A stretch of DNA of 64,000 nt, taken from the NCBI RefSeq assembly GCF_040372045.1, contig NZ_BAABWH010000006.1, one strand, 5' to 3'. This stretch comes from Thalassolituus sp006212115 (GTDB taxonomy: Bacteria > Pseudomonadota > Gammaproteobacteria > Pseudomonadales > Oceanobacteraceae). The position numbers were made by a program, and so were the translations under genes. Shown one piece after another: positions 6,839-15,824 of this stretch. Position 1 is the stretch's first letter; each line of letters opens with the position of its first letter. A model generated the notes under the pieces. It was not told the DNA's origin. It did not search any database and saw nothing but the letters and a program-made list of their open reading frames with translations.

Positions 6839-8140
6839 TTGAAAGTCTCTGTCGCTGGATCAGGATACGCGTCTTACGTTATTGCGGCGTGCCTCGCCGA
6901 AATGGGCAATCAGGTTTGCCATATCAATCTTACGGGGAGGGTCCCCCTTGATCAGTTGCCCTTTCATGAGCCTGGTCTTACAGCCATGCTATCCAGTAAC
7001 GAAGCTGCTCGCCGGTTAAATTTCAGTTCAGATATGGCCTCGTCCATTGATGGTGCGGATGTGCTCTTTATTGCACTCGAGCACAGCGAATCGGTGGATA
7101 GCAAGGCTATCGATCTGGCTGGACTCGCCACTGAATACGCAAATTCAGATGTCATCTTTGTGAATAGTAGTCCGACATCGCTTGGCGTTACTGAGCGTAT
7201 GCAGTCTGTCGCTTCCGCCTCATCCCATTCCCATGCAGTTGTATGTCACCCTGCGTTTTTGAAGGAAGGTGAGGCAATTGATGATTTCATGAGACCAGAC
7301 CGGATCATCCTTGGTGCCGAAGACTACGAAGCACGAAATGCTCTGGTTGCCATGCTTAAGCCGTTCAGCCGACAGCAAGACCGCATTGCAGTGATGAGTG
7401 TTCGTGACGCCGAACTCACCAGACTTGCAGCCAGTGCCATGTTGGCATCCCGTATTTCACTAATGAATGAAATTGCGGCTATTGCAGAACAGTATGGGGC
7501 GGATATTGAGAATGTACGCCGTGGTATTGGTGCAGACGGTCGGATTGGCTATTCCTATCTTTATCCGGGTGTTGGTTATGGCGGTGTGTGCTTGCCGGGA
7601 GACCTGCAGGAACTTGCAGCGACTGCGGAACGACAGAACATTAGTCCTGTGCTATTGAAAGCAGTGACAGAGCGTAATGAAATGCAGCAAACCTGGGCGT
7701 TCAATACGCTGAGGAATAAATTTGGGTCTCTGGAAGGAAAGCGTGTAGCGATCTGGGGATTGTCGTTCCGCCCTGATACTGCAGATGTGTCAAACTCAGC
7801 AGCCATTGTATTGATTCGTCAGCTGCTGGATGCTGGTGCGTCTGTCTCCGCGTATGATCCTATGGCAATGAAGAATGCGAGTATCGCGCTTGAGTCGATG
7901 GGGGCCAGCTTCAGCGACGAACAGGTTCGTTTTTGTGATCATCAGTATGACGCTTTGACGGACGCTGATGCGCTTGTATTAATGACCGAATGGAAACCAT
8001 TCCGTCAGCCAGATTTTAACGCGATCGGAAAATTGCTACGCGAACAAGTTATCATTGATGGCCGCAACCAGTACGATGCAGAGTCCCTCCGGCAGGCAGG
8101 GTTCGTCTATTGCGGCGTTGGTCGTGGCACAGTGGCATAA
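6839..8140 (+). CDS. UDP-glucose/GDP-mannose 6-dehydrogenase homologue with altered active site
   Basis: 433 residues with the three-domain family layout: an N-terminal Rossmann domain (KVSVAGSGYAS), a central dimerisation domain and a C-terminal UDP-binding domain (VAIWGLSFRPDTADVSNSAA, DALVLMTEW). Relative to the UDP-glucose dehydrogenase consensus the catalytic cysteine is kept (GVGYGGVCLPGD, normally GGSCFPKD) and so is the glutamate of HPAFLKEGEAI. The Lys after that Cys is Gly. The catalytic Lys and Asn of the ELxKYxxN helix are Arg and Ser (ELTRLAASAM), and the dinucleotide motif GxGYVG reads GSGYAS. The TTG at 6839 is chosen as start because AAGGAAG lies 7 bases upstream and the domain begins there. 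Whether it oxidises a UDP-sugar is uncertain. It stands 63 bp before gspE. Confidence 0.75.
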   Translation: MKVSVAGSGYASYVIAACLAEMGNQVCHINLTGRVPLDQLPFHEPGLTAMLSSNEAARRLNFSSDMASSIDGADVLFIALEHSESVDSKAIDLAGLATEYANSDVIFVNSSPTSLGVTERMQSVASASSHSHAVVCHPAFLKEGEAIDDFMRPDRIILGAEDYEARNALVAMLKPFSRQQDRIAVMSVRDAELTRLAASAMLASRISLMNEIAAIAEQYGADIENVRRGIGADGRIGYSYLYPGVGYGGVCLPGDLQELAATAERQNISPVLLKAVTERNEMQQTWAFNTLRNKFGSLEGKRVAIWGLSFRPDTADVSNSAAIVLIRQLLDAGASVSAYDPMAMKNASIALESMGASFSDEQVRFCDHQYDALTDADALVLMTEWKPFRQPDFNAIGKLLREQVIIDGRNQYDAESLRQAGFVYCGVGRGTVA

Positions 8141-8203
8141 TGTCGCCATACTTCGGTGTTGATATAAAGTACGGCGTGAAGGGCAAGAGAGAATAAACAC
8201 AAG

Positions 8204-9727
8204 ATGACAGCAGTATCAGAAGAAGCCCTGGTAGAAAAAGAAGAGGTCGTAACCGGCGGAAGTCTCGCAGTGCGTCTCCCTTTTAGTTTCGCCAAGCGTT
8301 ACGGCCTGTTGGTTGATGCTGGCGGTGAGCAACTGAAAGTACTTCATAAAGACGGTTTGAATGCCCAGGCTTTAATGGAGGTGCAGCGCCACCTGAGTCA
8401 GCCTTATCAGCTTGAGGCTATCCCCGATGACGATTTTGATCGTAGGCTGGGTTTGGCTTATCAGAGTGATTCATCCGAAGCGATGGAAATGGTGGAAGGC
8501 TTAGGTGACGATCTCGATCTGGCCAGTCTTGCAGACTCTGTACCCGAAACAGAAGATCTCCTCGAGCAGGACGGTGATGCGCCCATCAAGCGGTTGATCA
8601 ATGCACTGCTGACCGAGGCTGTAAAAGAAAGTGCCTCTGACATCCACGTTGAAACATACGAAAAGCGCTTGGTGGTTCGTTTTCGTGTGGATGGAGTTCT
8701 GCGTGAAGTTGTTCAGCCCAAGCGTGCGCTGGCTGCGTTGCTCGTGTCTCGCATCAAGGTTATGGCTAAGCTCGATATTGCAGAAAAAAGGGTTCCCCAG
8801 GACGGTCGGATTGCCCTTCGTATTGGTGGTCGCGAGGTGGATGTGCGTGTTTCTACCATGCCGTCCAGCCATGGTGAGCGCGTTGTAATGCGACTGTTGG
8901 ATAAACAAGCTGGCCGACTCAGTCTTGGTCAGTTGGGTATGTCGGCCCGCGACCTGGCGGCAATGAGAAACATCATCAGCAAGCCCCACGGTATTATTCT
9001 TGTGACTGGCCCGACGGGCTCGGGTAAGACAACAACATTGTACGGCGCCCTGAGTGATCTTAACGATACAAGTCGCAACATCCTGACGGTCGAAGACCCT
9101 GTTGAATACAGCCTTCCCGGCATTGGCCAGACTCAGGTTAACCTGAAAGCTGACATGACATTTGCGAAGGGCTTAAGAGCCATACTTCGCCAGGACCCGG
9201 ACGTCGTGATGATTGGTGAGATTCGCGACCTGGAGACAGTGGAAATTGCGATTCAGGCGTCTCTTACGGGGCACCTTGTATTATCGACTTTGCATACCAA
9301 CACTGCAGTGGGCGCCATTACGCGTTTGCAGGATATGGGCGTTGAGCCTTTCCTGCTTTCCTCCTCTGTTATCGGCGTGATCGCACAGCGCCTTGTACGA
9401 GTACTCTGCGAAGATTGCAAAATTCCCGCTACGGCGGATGCGGCGGAGTGCGAGTTGCTGGGAGTGTCATCCGACGAGCCTCCGACTATTTACCATGCCA
9501 AGGGCTGTGAAAAGTGTAACCAGCTTGGTTATCGTGGCCGACAGGGTATCTATGAAATCATCGAAGTCGATGAAAGCATGAAGACCCGGATTCACGATCA
9601 GGTTGGCGAGCAGGAACTCGAGGCGCATGCGCGGTCTCTTGGCCCAAGCATTCGCGATGACGGCATCAGAAAGGTACTTGCGGGTAGCACGACCATAGAA
9701 GAGCTGCTGAGAGTCGTTAAGGGCTAA
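8204..9727 (+). CDS. gspE: Type II secretion system ATPase GspE
   Basis: Cytoplasmic hexameric ATPase that powers pseudopilus assembly. 507 residues: an N-terminal GspL-binding region, Walker A GPTGSGKTTT (about 269-278), Asp box, Walker B region RQDPDVVMIGEIRD, His box (LVLSTLHTNTA), and the zinc-binding tetracysteine CEDC...CEKC (C402, C405, C435, C438), which separates GspE from PilB relatives. First gene of gspEFGHIJKLM, 3 bp before gspF. No strong ribosome site was seen (AAGAGAG is weak). gspC and gspD, often upstream, are not in the window. Confidence 0.96.
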   Translation: MTAVSEEALVEKEEVVTGGSLAVRLPFSFAKRYGLLVDAGGEQLKVLHKDGLNAQALMEVQRHLSQPYQLEAIPDDDFDRRLGLAYQSDSSEAMEMVEGLGDDLDLASLADSVPETEDLLEQDGDAPIKRLINALLTEAVKESASDIHVETYEKRLVVRFRVDGVLREVVQPKRALAALLVSRIKVMAKLDIAEKRVPQDGRIALRIGGREVDVRVSTMPSSHGERVVMRLLDKQAGRLSLGQLGMSARDLAAMRNIISKPHGIILVTGPTGSGKTTTLYGALSDLNDTSRNILTVEDPVEYSLPGIGQTQVNLKADMTFAKGLRAILRQDPDVVMIGEIRDLETVEIAIQASLTGHLVLSTLHTNTAVGAITRLQDMGVEPFLLSSSVIGVIAQRLVRVLCEDCKIPATADAAECELLGVSSDEPPTIYHAKGCEKCNQLGYRGRQGIYEIIEVDESMKTRIHDQVGEQELEAHARSLGPSIRDDGIRKVLAGSTTIEELLRVVKG

Positions 9728-9729
9728 TC

Positions 9730-10950
9730 ATGGCAGCATTTGAATATCAGGCTTTGGATGCAAAAGGGCGCCAGAAAAAAGGCGTTCTGGAAGGCGATAG
9801 TGCGCGCCAGATACGGCAACAGCTTCGAGAGAAAGGTTGGATGCCTCTCGAAGTGTCTCAGACTGCTGAAAAGCAGGTGTCGCAGGGGCCGTTAGGGTTC
9901 CTTCGCAGAGGCCCCTCCCTGTCAGTGGCAGATAGAGCACTACTGACTCGCCAGCTTGCCACTCTGATCGGAGCGGGACTGCCGATAGATGAGTCGTTGA
10001 AAGCCCTTGCTGATCAGACTGAACGTCAGAAAACCAAAGCAATGGTGCTGGCTATCCGAGCGAAGGTGTTGGAGGGTTACACCCTTGCCAAGGCGCTGGA
10101 GGAGTACCCGCGGGCATTTCCTTTGCTTTTTCGCTCGACAGTTAGCGCTGGCGAGCATTCAGGCAATCTCGCGCCTGTTCTGGTGCGATTGGCCGACTAC
10201 TCGGAACGGTCTCACGAATCTGCACAGAATATCCGTAACGCGGCGATATATCCGATTCTTTTGACAGTGGTGGCAACGGGCTTGGTAATCGGACTGCTCA
10301 CCTATGTGGTGCCGGATATTGTTGAAGTGTTCGTTAAAAATGGGCAGGAACTCCCCGGACTGACACAAGCAATGCTCGATGTCAGTTACTTTCTCACAAA
10401 TTACGGCATATACCTAGGTGGCATCCTTGTCGCAGCCATAGTGGTATTCAGCCGGCTAATGACCCGAGAATCATTTCGGTTGCGCGTGCATCACATCTTG
10501 CTTGCGACGCCCTTCATCGGGCGCTTTGTGCGTGACGTGAATACGGCTCGTTTTGGCAGTACTCTGGCGATTCTGACAAGCAGTGGTCTTCCATTGGTTG
10601 AAGCAATGCGTATTGCCAGTGACGTCGTGTTGAATTTACCTATTAATCAGTCACTGACTGAGGCAACGGTCCGGGTGAGCGAAGGTGGCAGTCTCCACAA
10701 ATCGCTACAGGAAACCCGATACTTTTCTCCGATTATGCTGCATATGATTGCCAGCGGTGAAAGCAGTGGTGAGCTGGACAGCATGCTCGCCAGAACGGCT
10801 GAGCAGCAGGAAAAGTCGCTTGAGAGTACCGTATCCGGTCTGGTCTCGATCTTCGAGCCCGTTATGCTTTTGGTTATGGGTGGTGTGGTTGCCGTTATCG
10901 TCGCTGCCATCATGCTACCAATTCTTGAATTACAACAAATGGTGCAATAG
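9730..10950 (+). CDS. gspF: Type II secretion inner-membrane platform protein GspF
   Basis: 406 residues with two GspF repeats, each with a cytoplasmic helical bundle (LLTRQLATLIGAGLPIDESL and RFGSTLAILTSSGLPLVEAM), and membrane helices around residues 175-195, 225-245 and 375-400. It forms the platform that couples GspE to pseudopilin insertion. Starts 2 bases after the gspE stop. Confidence 0.96.
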   Translation: MAAFEYQALDAKGRQKKGVLEGDSARQIRQQLREKGWMPLEVSQTAEKQVSQGPLGFLRRGPSLSVADRALLTRQLATLIGAGLPIDESLKALADQTERQKTKAMVLAIRAKVLEGYTLAKALEEYPRAFPLLFRSTVSAGEHSGNLAPVLVRLADYSERSHESAQNIRNAAIYPILLTVVATGLVIGLLTYVVPDIVEVFVKNGQELPGLTQAMLDVSYFLTNYGIYLGGILVAAIVVFSRLMTRESFRLRVHHILLATPFIGRFVRDVNTARFGSTLAILTSSGLPLVEAMRIASDVVLNLPINQSLTEATVRVSEGGSLHKSLQETRYFSPIMLHMIASGESSGELDSMLARTAEQQEKSLESTVSGLVSIFEPVMLLVMGGVVAVIVAAIMLPILELQQMVQ

Positions 10951-10961
10951 GAGCACAGTTT

Positions 10962-11405
10962 ATGCGTCACTCTCGTACTTCATCGTCACGCCAGCGCGGC
11001 TTTACTTTGATCGAAGTAATGGTCGTTATCGCAATCATCGGCGGAATTCTTGCGATGGTTGCTACAAACATCATCGGTTCTGCCGATCAGGCTCGCGTGG
11101 ACACAACCAAGAACCAGATCAAGCTCATTGAAGGTGCGCTTGATATGTACAAACTGCACAACTTCCGTTACCCAACGACAGAACAGGGCCTTGAGGCACT
11201 GGTTCAGAAGCCAAGCTCATCACCTGAGCCGAAGAACTACCAGAACGGTGGTTACCTCAAAGGCGGTAAGATGCCAGTCGATGCGTGGGATAACGAGTTC
11301 CTGTATTTTGAAGATAAGGGCCAGTACGAGATTATCTCTCTGGGTTCTGACCAGTCTGAGGGCGGCGAAGGTGATGCCGCTGACATAAGCAACAAAGACC
11401 TCTGA
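10962..11405 (+). CDS. gspG: Type II secretion major pseudopilin GspG
   Basis: 147 residues. Prepilin peptidase site RG^FTLIEVMVVIAIIGG after a 12-residue basic leader, with Glu at +5. The C-terminal globular domain has the conserved YPTTEQGLEALV and the calcium-loop region DAWDNEFLYFEDKGQYEIISLGSD (given as landmarks). Ribosome site GGAG 8 bases upstream. Needs GspO/PilD for processing, which is not encoded here. Confidence 0.97.
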   Translation: MRHSRTSSSRQRGFTLIEVMVVIAIIGGILAMVATNIIGSADQARVDTTKNQIKLIEGALDMYKLHNFRYPTTEQGLEALVQKPSSSPEPKNYQNGGYLKGGKMPVDAWDNEFLYFEDKGQYEIISLGSDQSEGGEGDAADISNKDL

Positions 11406-11406
11406 T

Positions 11407-11979
11407 ATGCCTCGTCAGAGCGGCTTTACACTGGTAGAAATCATGGTGGTGCTGGTCATTGTGGGCCTGCTGCTTTCCATGGTGAACCTGAATTTCAGTG
11501 ATAGAGCCGCTCAACAGGAGACCGAGCAGTTTGCTCAAAAGCTCGATGTCGCTTTCAACCGATATCGTGAAGAGGCCGTGTTTCAGAATCTCGACCTCGG
11601 TGTCGGCTGGGTACCGGGCGAGCTCCAGTTGATAGGCTTCTATGACCTGCGCCAGAAAAGCGTTGCTGAAGGACTGACTGAAGAGGAACTGTCCCGGCTT
11701 CAGGAAAATCCTTGGGCGCCCATTGACATCGCCTTGGCCTCGGCGATCGAAATACCAGAGACAATGGACGTCAAACTCTTTGTGAACGATGAGGAGCTAG
11801 ACCCTCCTGAAGCACCTGATGAAAATGGCGCACTGCCAACGCTGATCTTTCTCTCGTCTGATGAATACCTACCGTTTGTCTTTGAACTTTACCATCAGGA
11901 CGATGAATCTTTTGTCATTCGTTTAATTGGGGATGGCATAGGGCCAGTGCGTCGTCGACTGGAGCGAGTGGATGGGTAA
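11407..11979 (+). CDS. gspH: Type II secretion minor pseudopilin GspH
   Basis: 190 residues. Short leader and processing site SG^FTLVEIMVVLVIVGLL, then a divergent C-terminal beta domain. Starts one base after the gspG stop and overlaps gspI by 8 bp. The assignment relies on the prepilin motif and on the conserved G-H-I-J order. Confidence 0.93.
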   Translation: MPRQSGFTLVEIMVVLVIVGLLLSMVNLNFSDRAAQQETEQFAQKLDVAFNRYREEAVFQNLDLGVGWVPGELQLIGFYDLRQKSVAEGLTEEELSRLQENPWAPIDIALASAIEIPETMDVKLFVNDEELDPPEAPDENGALPTLIFLSSDEYLPFVFELYHQDDESFVIRLIGDGIGPVRRRLERVDG

Positions 11980-12340
11980 GAAGCAAAAAGGCTTCACCTT
12001 GCTGGAGGTCATGGTCGCGGTGGCTATCTTTGCGGGTATTGCCATTACTATCTCCGACACTGCCAGTATGCGAGTGAACAACCTGCTCAGTATGCGAAGT
12101 ATGACGCTCGCCTCTTTTGTTGCGGAAAATCGCATGGTGGATATTCGTCTTGCTGGTGCAGTCCCGCAGCCGGGGGTGACTAACGATACCGTTGAAATGG
12201 CGGAGCAAGAGTGGCATTTGCTGACCAAGGTCAGTAAGACCGAGTTTCCGGGACTGGTGCGGGTGGATGTATCTGTTGCGCCAGAGGTTGATCCAGATAA
12301 CCCCGTTATAACTCTGTCCACTATCGTGGGGCCGCACTAA
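11972..12340 (+). CDS. gspI: Type II secretion minor pseudopilin GspI
   Basis: 122 residues. Leader MGKKQKG, cleavage before FTLLEVMVAVAIFAG, and the family segment AENRMVDIRL. Forms the pseudopilus tip with GspJ and GspK. Overlaps gspH at its start and gspJ by one base (TAATG), implying translational coupling. Confidence 0.95.
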   Translation: MGKKQKGFTLLEVMVAVAIFAGIAITISDTASMRVNNLLSMRSMTLASFVAENRMVDIRLAGAVPQPGVTNDTVEMAEQEWHLLTKVSKTEFPGLVRVDVSVAPEVDPDNPVITLSTIVGPH

Positions 12341-13056
12341 TGCGCATTCAGACGGGTTTTACCTTGCTGGAAGTACTGGTTGCTGTTGCGATTTCCGCAA
12401 CAGTGGGAGTGGCAGCAGTACAGCTATTGAGCAATATTGCACAAGTAAATAAGACCAGTATCGGCAAAGCAGATGAGCTCGCGGCATTGCAACGCTTCAA
12501 TCAAATACTGGGTCGTGACGTCGGACAGGTGATAGATCGGGATATACGCGATGAGTATGGCGACACCTTGCCTTCGCTAATGGTGGGTTCAGGCGATTAC
12601 CCTCTGGAAATGACGATTGCGGGTTGGCGGAACAGCCCCATCACTGAAGATCCTAGATCAAATTTACAGCGTATTGCCTATCGTACCGAAGACTTATTGT
12701 CAGAACCTTGCGAGCCGGCGCTCGAACGCATCGCTTATGAGCAGGGTGTCTCCGTTGAGGATGCGGAGGTCGAGGGTGAGTGTTTTGTACGCTACTACTG
12801 GCCGGTCCTTGATAGAGGGGATACGTCAGAAGCAAAAAGCCAGGTGTTGTACGATCGCATTGAAGACGTCCGCTTCGATATCGTGGTGTCCTCGACTTCA
12901 GCGTTGTCTGCTGAGGAATCGCCCGAGATGTCAGAGGCTGATTACTGGCCGCCCGTGTCAGAAGAAGATCAGCTTCGCCCAGTGGCCATCAGGATGTATT
13001 TTACCGCTCCTGGCTTCGGCGACATTATGAGGCAATGGGAGATCAGTCATGACTAG
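12340..13056 (+). CDS. gspJ: Type II secretion minor pseudopilin GspJ
   Basis: 238 residues. Cleavage site TG^FTLLEVLVAVAISA and a longer globular domain (RFNQILGRDVGQVIDRDIRD, then MTIAGWRNSP), which match GspJ. Overlaps gspI by 1 bp and gspK by 8 bp. Confidence 0.95.
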   Translation: MRIQTGFTLLEVLVAVAISATVGVAAVQLLSNIAQVNKTSIGKADELAALQRFNQILGRDVGQVIDRDIRDEYGDTLPSLMVGSGDYPLEMTIAGWRNSPITEDPRSNLQRIAYRTEDLLSEPCEPALERIAYEQGVSVEDAEVEGECFVRYYWPVLDRGDTSEAKSQVLYDRIEDVRFDIVVSSTSALSAEESPEMSEADYWPPVSEEDQLRPVAIRMYFTAPGFGDIMRQWEISHD

Positions 13057-14038
13057 ATCTCATACGCAGCAGCAGGGCATGGTGTTGCTGATGGTGCTTT
13101 TGATTTTCTCTGTCGTGGCGGTGCTGGCAACGTCCATGATCGATCGTCAATCGATCGATATAGAACGTTCCCAAACCTTATTCACCCAGCAGCAGGCGCG
13201 TCTCTATGCGCTTGGTGCAGAATCAGCTACTCGAAGTGGTTTGTACATGGATTGGGAAGCAGATGCGGCCATCGACCATGCGATGGAAGAGTGGACCGTT
13301 GAGAGAACCTTTCCGCTTGATCCCGGCATCATCAATATACGCATACAGGATGCTCAAGGCAGGTTTAACTTGAACAGCCTGCTTCCCGGCGGGGCCAGCG
13401 CCGTGCATGAGCAGCGATTTAAAAATCTGCTCAGCCTGCTGGGCCTTGAACCAGTCATTGCCAGCGATTGGGCGAAATGGTTAAACAAAGAGAGCAACGT
13501 CGACAATAAATATCTGTCGATGGAGCCATCGTATCGTCCAGCCTATCAGGCTTGTAAGCATACGAGTGAACTGATGTTGATCGAAGGTGTTGACCTGACG
13601 GCTTACGCGAAACTGGAACCTTACATTGCGTGTTTGCCTGCGTCCGTACAGCTTAATGTCAATACGGCCTTGGATTTTGTGTTGGCGTCGATAGACAGTC
13701 GCCTGACGCTCACTGATGCAGAGCAGCTCATCGCCGAACGAGGGCAAGCAGGCTTTAAGAGTGTGCAGGACTTTATGGGGTCCAGCGTACTGAGCAAGTT
13801 GAAGAATGGTGCTCGTAATGACGATAGCTCCACTGGATCAGCGGGCAATGAAGAACAAACACCACTGGTAGAAACCGACTTTTCCGTAACGACAGAATTC
13901 TTCGAGATGTTTGCACGTATTGATCTGAACGGACGCATTGGTACAGTGGAAGCACTAATATACAGAAATAAAGCGGACGGCAGCATGGCCACCGTTCGTC
14001 GGGATTTTTCGCGTCGTGCAGCTCGCGAAGCATGGTAA
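13049..14038 (+). CDS. gspK: Type II secretion minor pseudopilin GspK
   Basis: 329 residues, the large tip pseudopilin. After QQQG the hydrophobic segment MVLLMVLLIFSVVAVLAT follows; the usual +5 Glu is absent, as is normal for GspK. IQDAQGRFNLNSLL and the alpha-helical insertion with Cys pairs (YQACKHTSELMLIEGV, YIACLP) are family features. A 47-bp gap separates it from gspL. Confidence 0.94.
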   Translation: MTRSHTQQQGMVLLMVLLIFSVVAVLATSMIDRQSIDIERSQTLFTQQQARLYALGAESATRSGLYMDWEADAAIDHAMEEWTVERTFPLDPGIINIRIQDAQGRFNLNSLLPGGASAVHEQRFKNLLSLLGLEPVIASDWAKWLNKESNVDNKYLSMEPSYRPAYQACKHTSELMLIEGVDLTAYAKLEPYIACLPASVQLNVNTALDFVLASIDSRLTLTDAEQLIAERGQAGFKSVQDFMGSSVLSKLKNGARNDDSSTGSAGNEEQTPLVETDFSVTTEFFEMFARIDLNGRIGTVEALIYRNKADGSMATVRRDFSRRAAREAW

Positions 14039-14085
14039 GCGATATGGGTGCCCTGAGTGGCGTCAATGATAACAACGAGAATTAG

Positions 14086-15270
14086 ATGGATAACAACGCA
14101 AATCGAATAGAGTGGCTTGCAGATCAAGGGACCTGGCTGATTACAGAAAGTCCCGGCATGGCGCCGCGAAACCTCGAGGACTGGGCTGAGGAACAACCTG
14201 AGATGACGGGGGTTTCCCTCGTTCTTGCGGCAACGAATTATGCTTGCCACTGGTTGACGCTACCCGGCGTCAAAGGACGTCACCTGGTCCGCGCTTTGCC
14301 ATTTGCACTTGAAGATATGCTCGTCCGTGACGTGTCGGACTACACGGTTGTGCCTGGCGGCAGTCGTGTGAGTCAGCATAAGGCGTATGTGGTAGAAACA
14401 GATTTGATTGATCGGTTACTTGAGTTGCTCGCCATTCATCACCTTCGTCTGGTGTCTTTGACGCCTGAGACTGCGTTGCTGGCTGATGATCAGATCGCGC
14501 GTGCCGACACCGGTTGGGCGATCAATATTCCAGGTAAGTTTGAAGGCTGTGTTCCTGATGTCGCATTGCCGGCTGTGCTGGAAGCCATTTGCGGCGATAC
14601 TCTTGATCGCGAAGTGACACTCGCTGTGCGCTCAATGGATGAGGGCAACTTGCTCAAGACCACCATCTCGAGCGGGTACCCTGACGCGTTTGATGACATC
14701 AATATAAGCGTTGGCGAAGCCAAATTAGTGGAGACCACGACAACCTTGCTGCAGGGGCGTAATGCTGCAGTTCATCGCGAAAAGAAACCCAAGGCCTGGT
14801 GGGCAGGTGTAGCCAGTTACGCAGCGGTTTTGACAGTACTTGGATGCGGCTACCTGATGGTCGATAACGCCAGAAAAGAGCAACAGATTCTCGAAGTTAC
14901 GCAGAGCAGCCAGGCTCTCTATAAGAGCTGGTTTCCGGGCGAAAGCACCAGTAACTACGAGTCTAAGTTTCGCCGAAAACTACGCAGTTCCGGTGATGTT
15001 TCTGAAGATGCAGGGTTCGATACAGTAATGGGTGGTGTGGCTGCAGCCTGGTCATCCGTCGCAGCGACGGATTCCGTGGTTCAGGTTCAAAGTATTCGGT
15101 ACTCCGAGCGCATTGGTGAGTTTCTGTTAGATGTCGACGCGGGGCAGCAGGCTGCTTTGCAGGCATTCAAGCAAGCACTTGAGGCTCAAGGCTTAAGTGC
15201 GGAAATTGCCTCCGCTAAGGCTGACAAAGACGTAATCAAAGGGCGAATCAAAGTCGGGGGTGCAGCATGA
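14086..15270 (+). CDS. gspL: Type II secretion protein GspL
   Basis: 394 residues. A cytoplasmic actin-like N-terminal domain that recruits GspE, with landmark segment VRALPFALEDMLVRD, one membrane helix near residues 245-265 (WAGVASYAAVLTVLGCGYLM) and a periplasmic ferredoxin-like domain. Overlaps gspM by 4 bp (ATGA). The sequence is divergent, and the call leans on architecture and operon position. Confidence 0.93.
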   Translation: MDNNANRIEWLADQGTWLITESPGMAPRNLEDWAEEQPEMTGVSLVLAATNYACHWLTLPGVKGRHLVRALPFALEDMLVRDVSDYTVVPGGSRVSQHKAYVVETDLIDRLLELLAIHHLRLVSLTPETALLADDQIARADTGWAINIPGKFEGCVPDVALPAVLEAICGDTLDREVTLAVRSMDEGNLLKTTISSGYPDAFDDINISVGEAKLVETTTTLLQGRNAAVHREKKPKAWWAGVASYAAVLTVLGCGYLMVDNARKEQQILEVTQSSQALYKSWFPGESTSNYESKFRRKLRSSGDVSEDAGFDTVMGGVAAAWSSVAATDSVVQVQSIRYSERIGEFLLDVDAGQQAALQAFKQALEAQGLSAEIASAKADKDVIKGRIKVGGAA

Positions 15271-15785
15271 AGGCGTTCGACAACATGAAGAATGCAATTG
15301 CGTCGGATCCGCGTATCCAGCAAGCCAAAGACTGGTATCAGTCACAAACGCCCCGTGATCAGCTTATCGTTCGATCTGTTGGCGCATTTGTCGCCGTTGC
15401 GCTGGTGTTTCTGATCCTTGTTCTTCCTTTGGTACAGCACAATCAGAGCCTTGCCACGACGCTGTCATCGAAAGTGAATTTCTACAATCAGATGGCCGAT
15501 AACGCAGACCGTTTTGCGGGCAACTCTGGTGTTAGCCGCGGTTCTGCGAATGCGCCTCTTCTCGCACTGGTGAGTCAGCAGGCAAGACGCTCAGGCGTCA
15601 CTTTGACGCGTTATGAGCAAGATGGTGATTCGCTGCGGGTATGGGTAGATGGGGTGGCGTTTGATGAGGCCATTGGTTGGATAGAAGCGTTGGCGCGCCA
15701 ATTCGGTGTGCGGGCGACCCAGGTCAATATTGATCGGATCGCTGAAGCGGGCCGGGTAAATATTCGAGCGACATTCACCAAGTAG
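15267..15785 (+). CDS. gspM: Type II secretion protein GspM
   Basis: 172 residues with a short cytoplasmic N terminus (WYQSQTPRDQLIVRSVG), one membrane helix around residues 33-52 and a periplasmic ferredoxin-like domain. Binds GspL. Last gene of the operon; gspN is absent, which is common. Confidence 0.92.
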   Translation: MKAFDNMKNAIASDPRIQQAKDWYQSQTPRDQLIVRSVGAFVAVALVFLILVLPLVQHNQSLATTLSSKVNFYNQMADNADRFAGNSGVSRGSANAPLLALVSQQARRSGVTLTRYEQDGDSLRVWVDGVAFDEAIGWIEALARQFGVRATQVNIDRIAEAGRVNIRATFTK

Positions 15786-15824
15786 AATAAATAGGCCCGG
15801 CAGTTGGCGCGGGCAGGGGGCGGA

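Noticed and set aside
6800..8140. Gene before gspE as a possible GspC
   Set aside because: The protein has the full nucleotide-sugar dehydrogenase architecture, with no PDZ or HR domain and no membrane helix.
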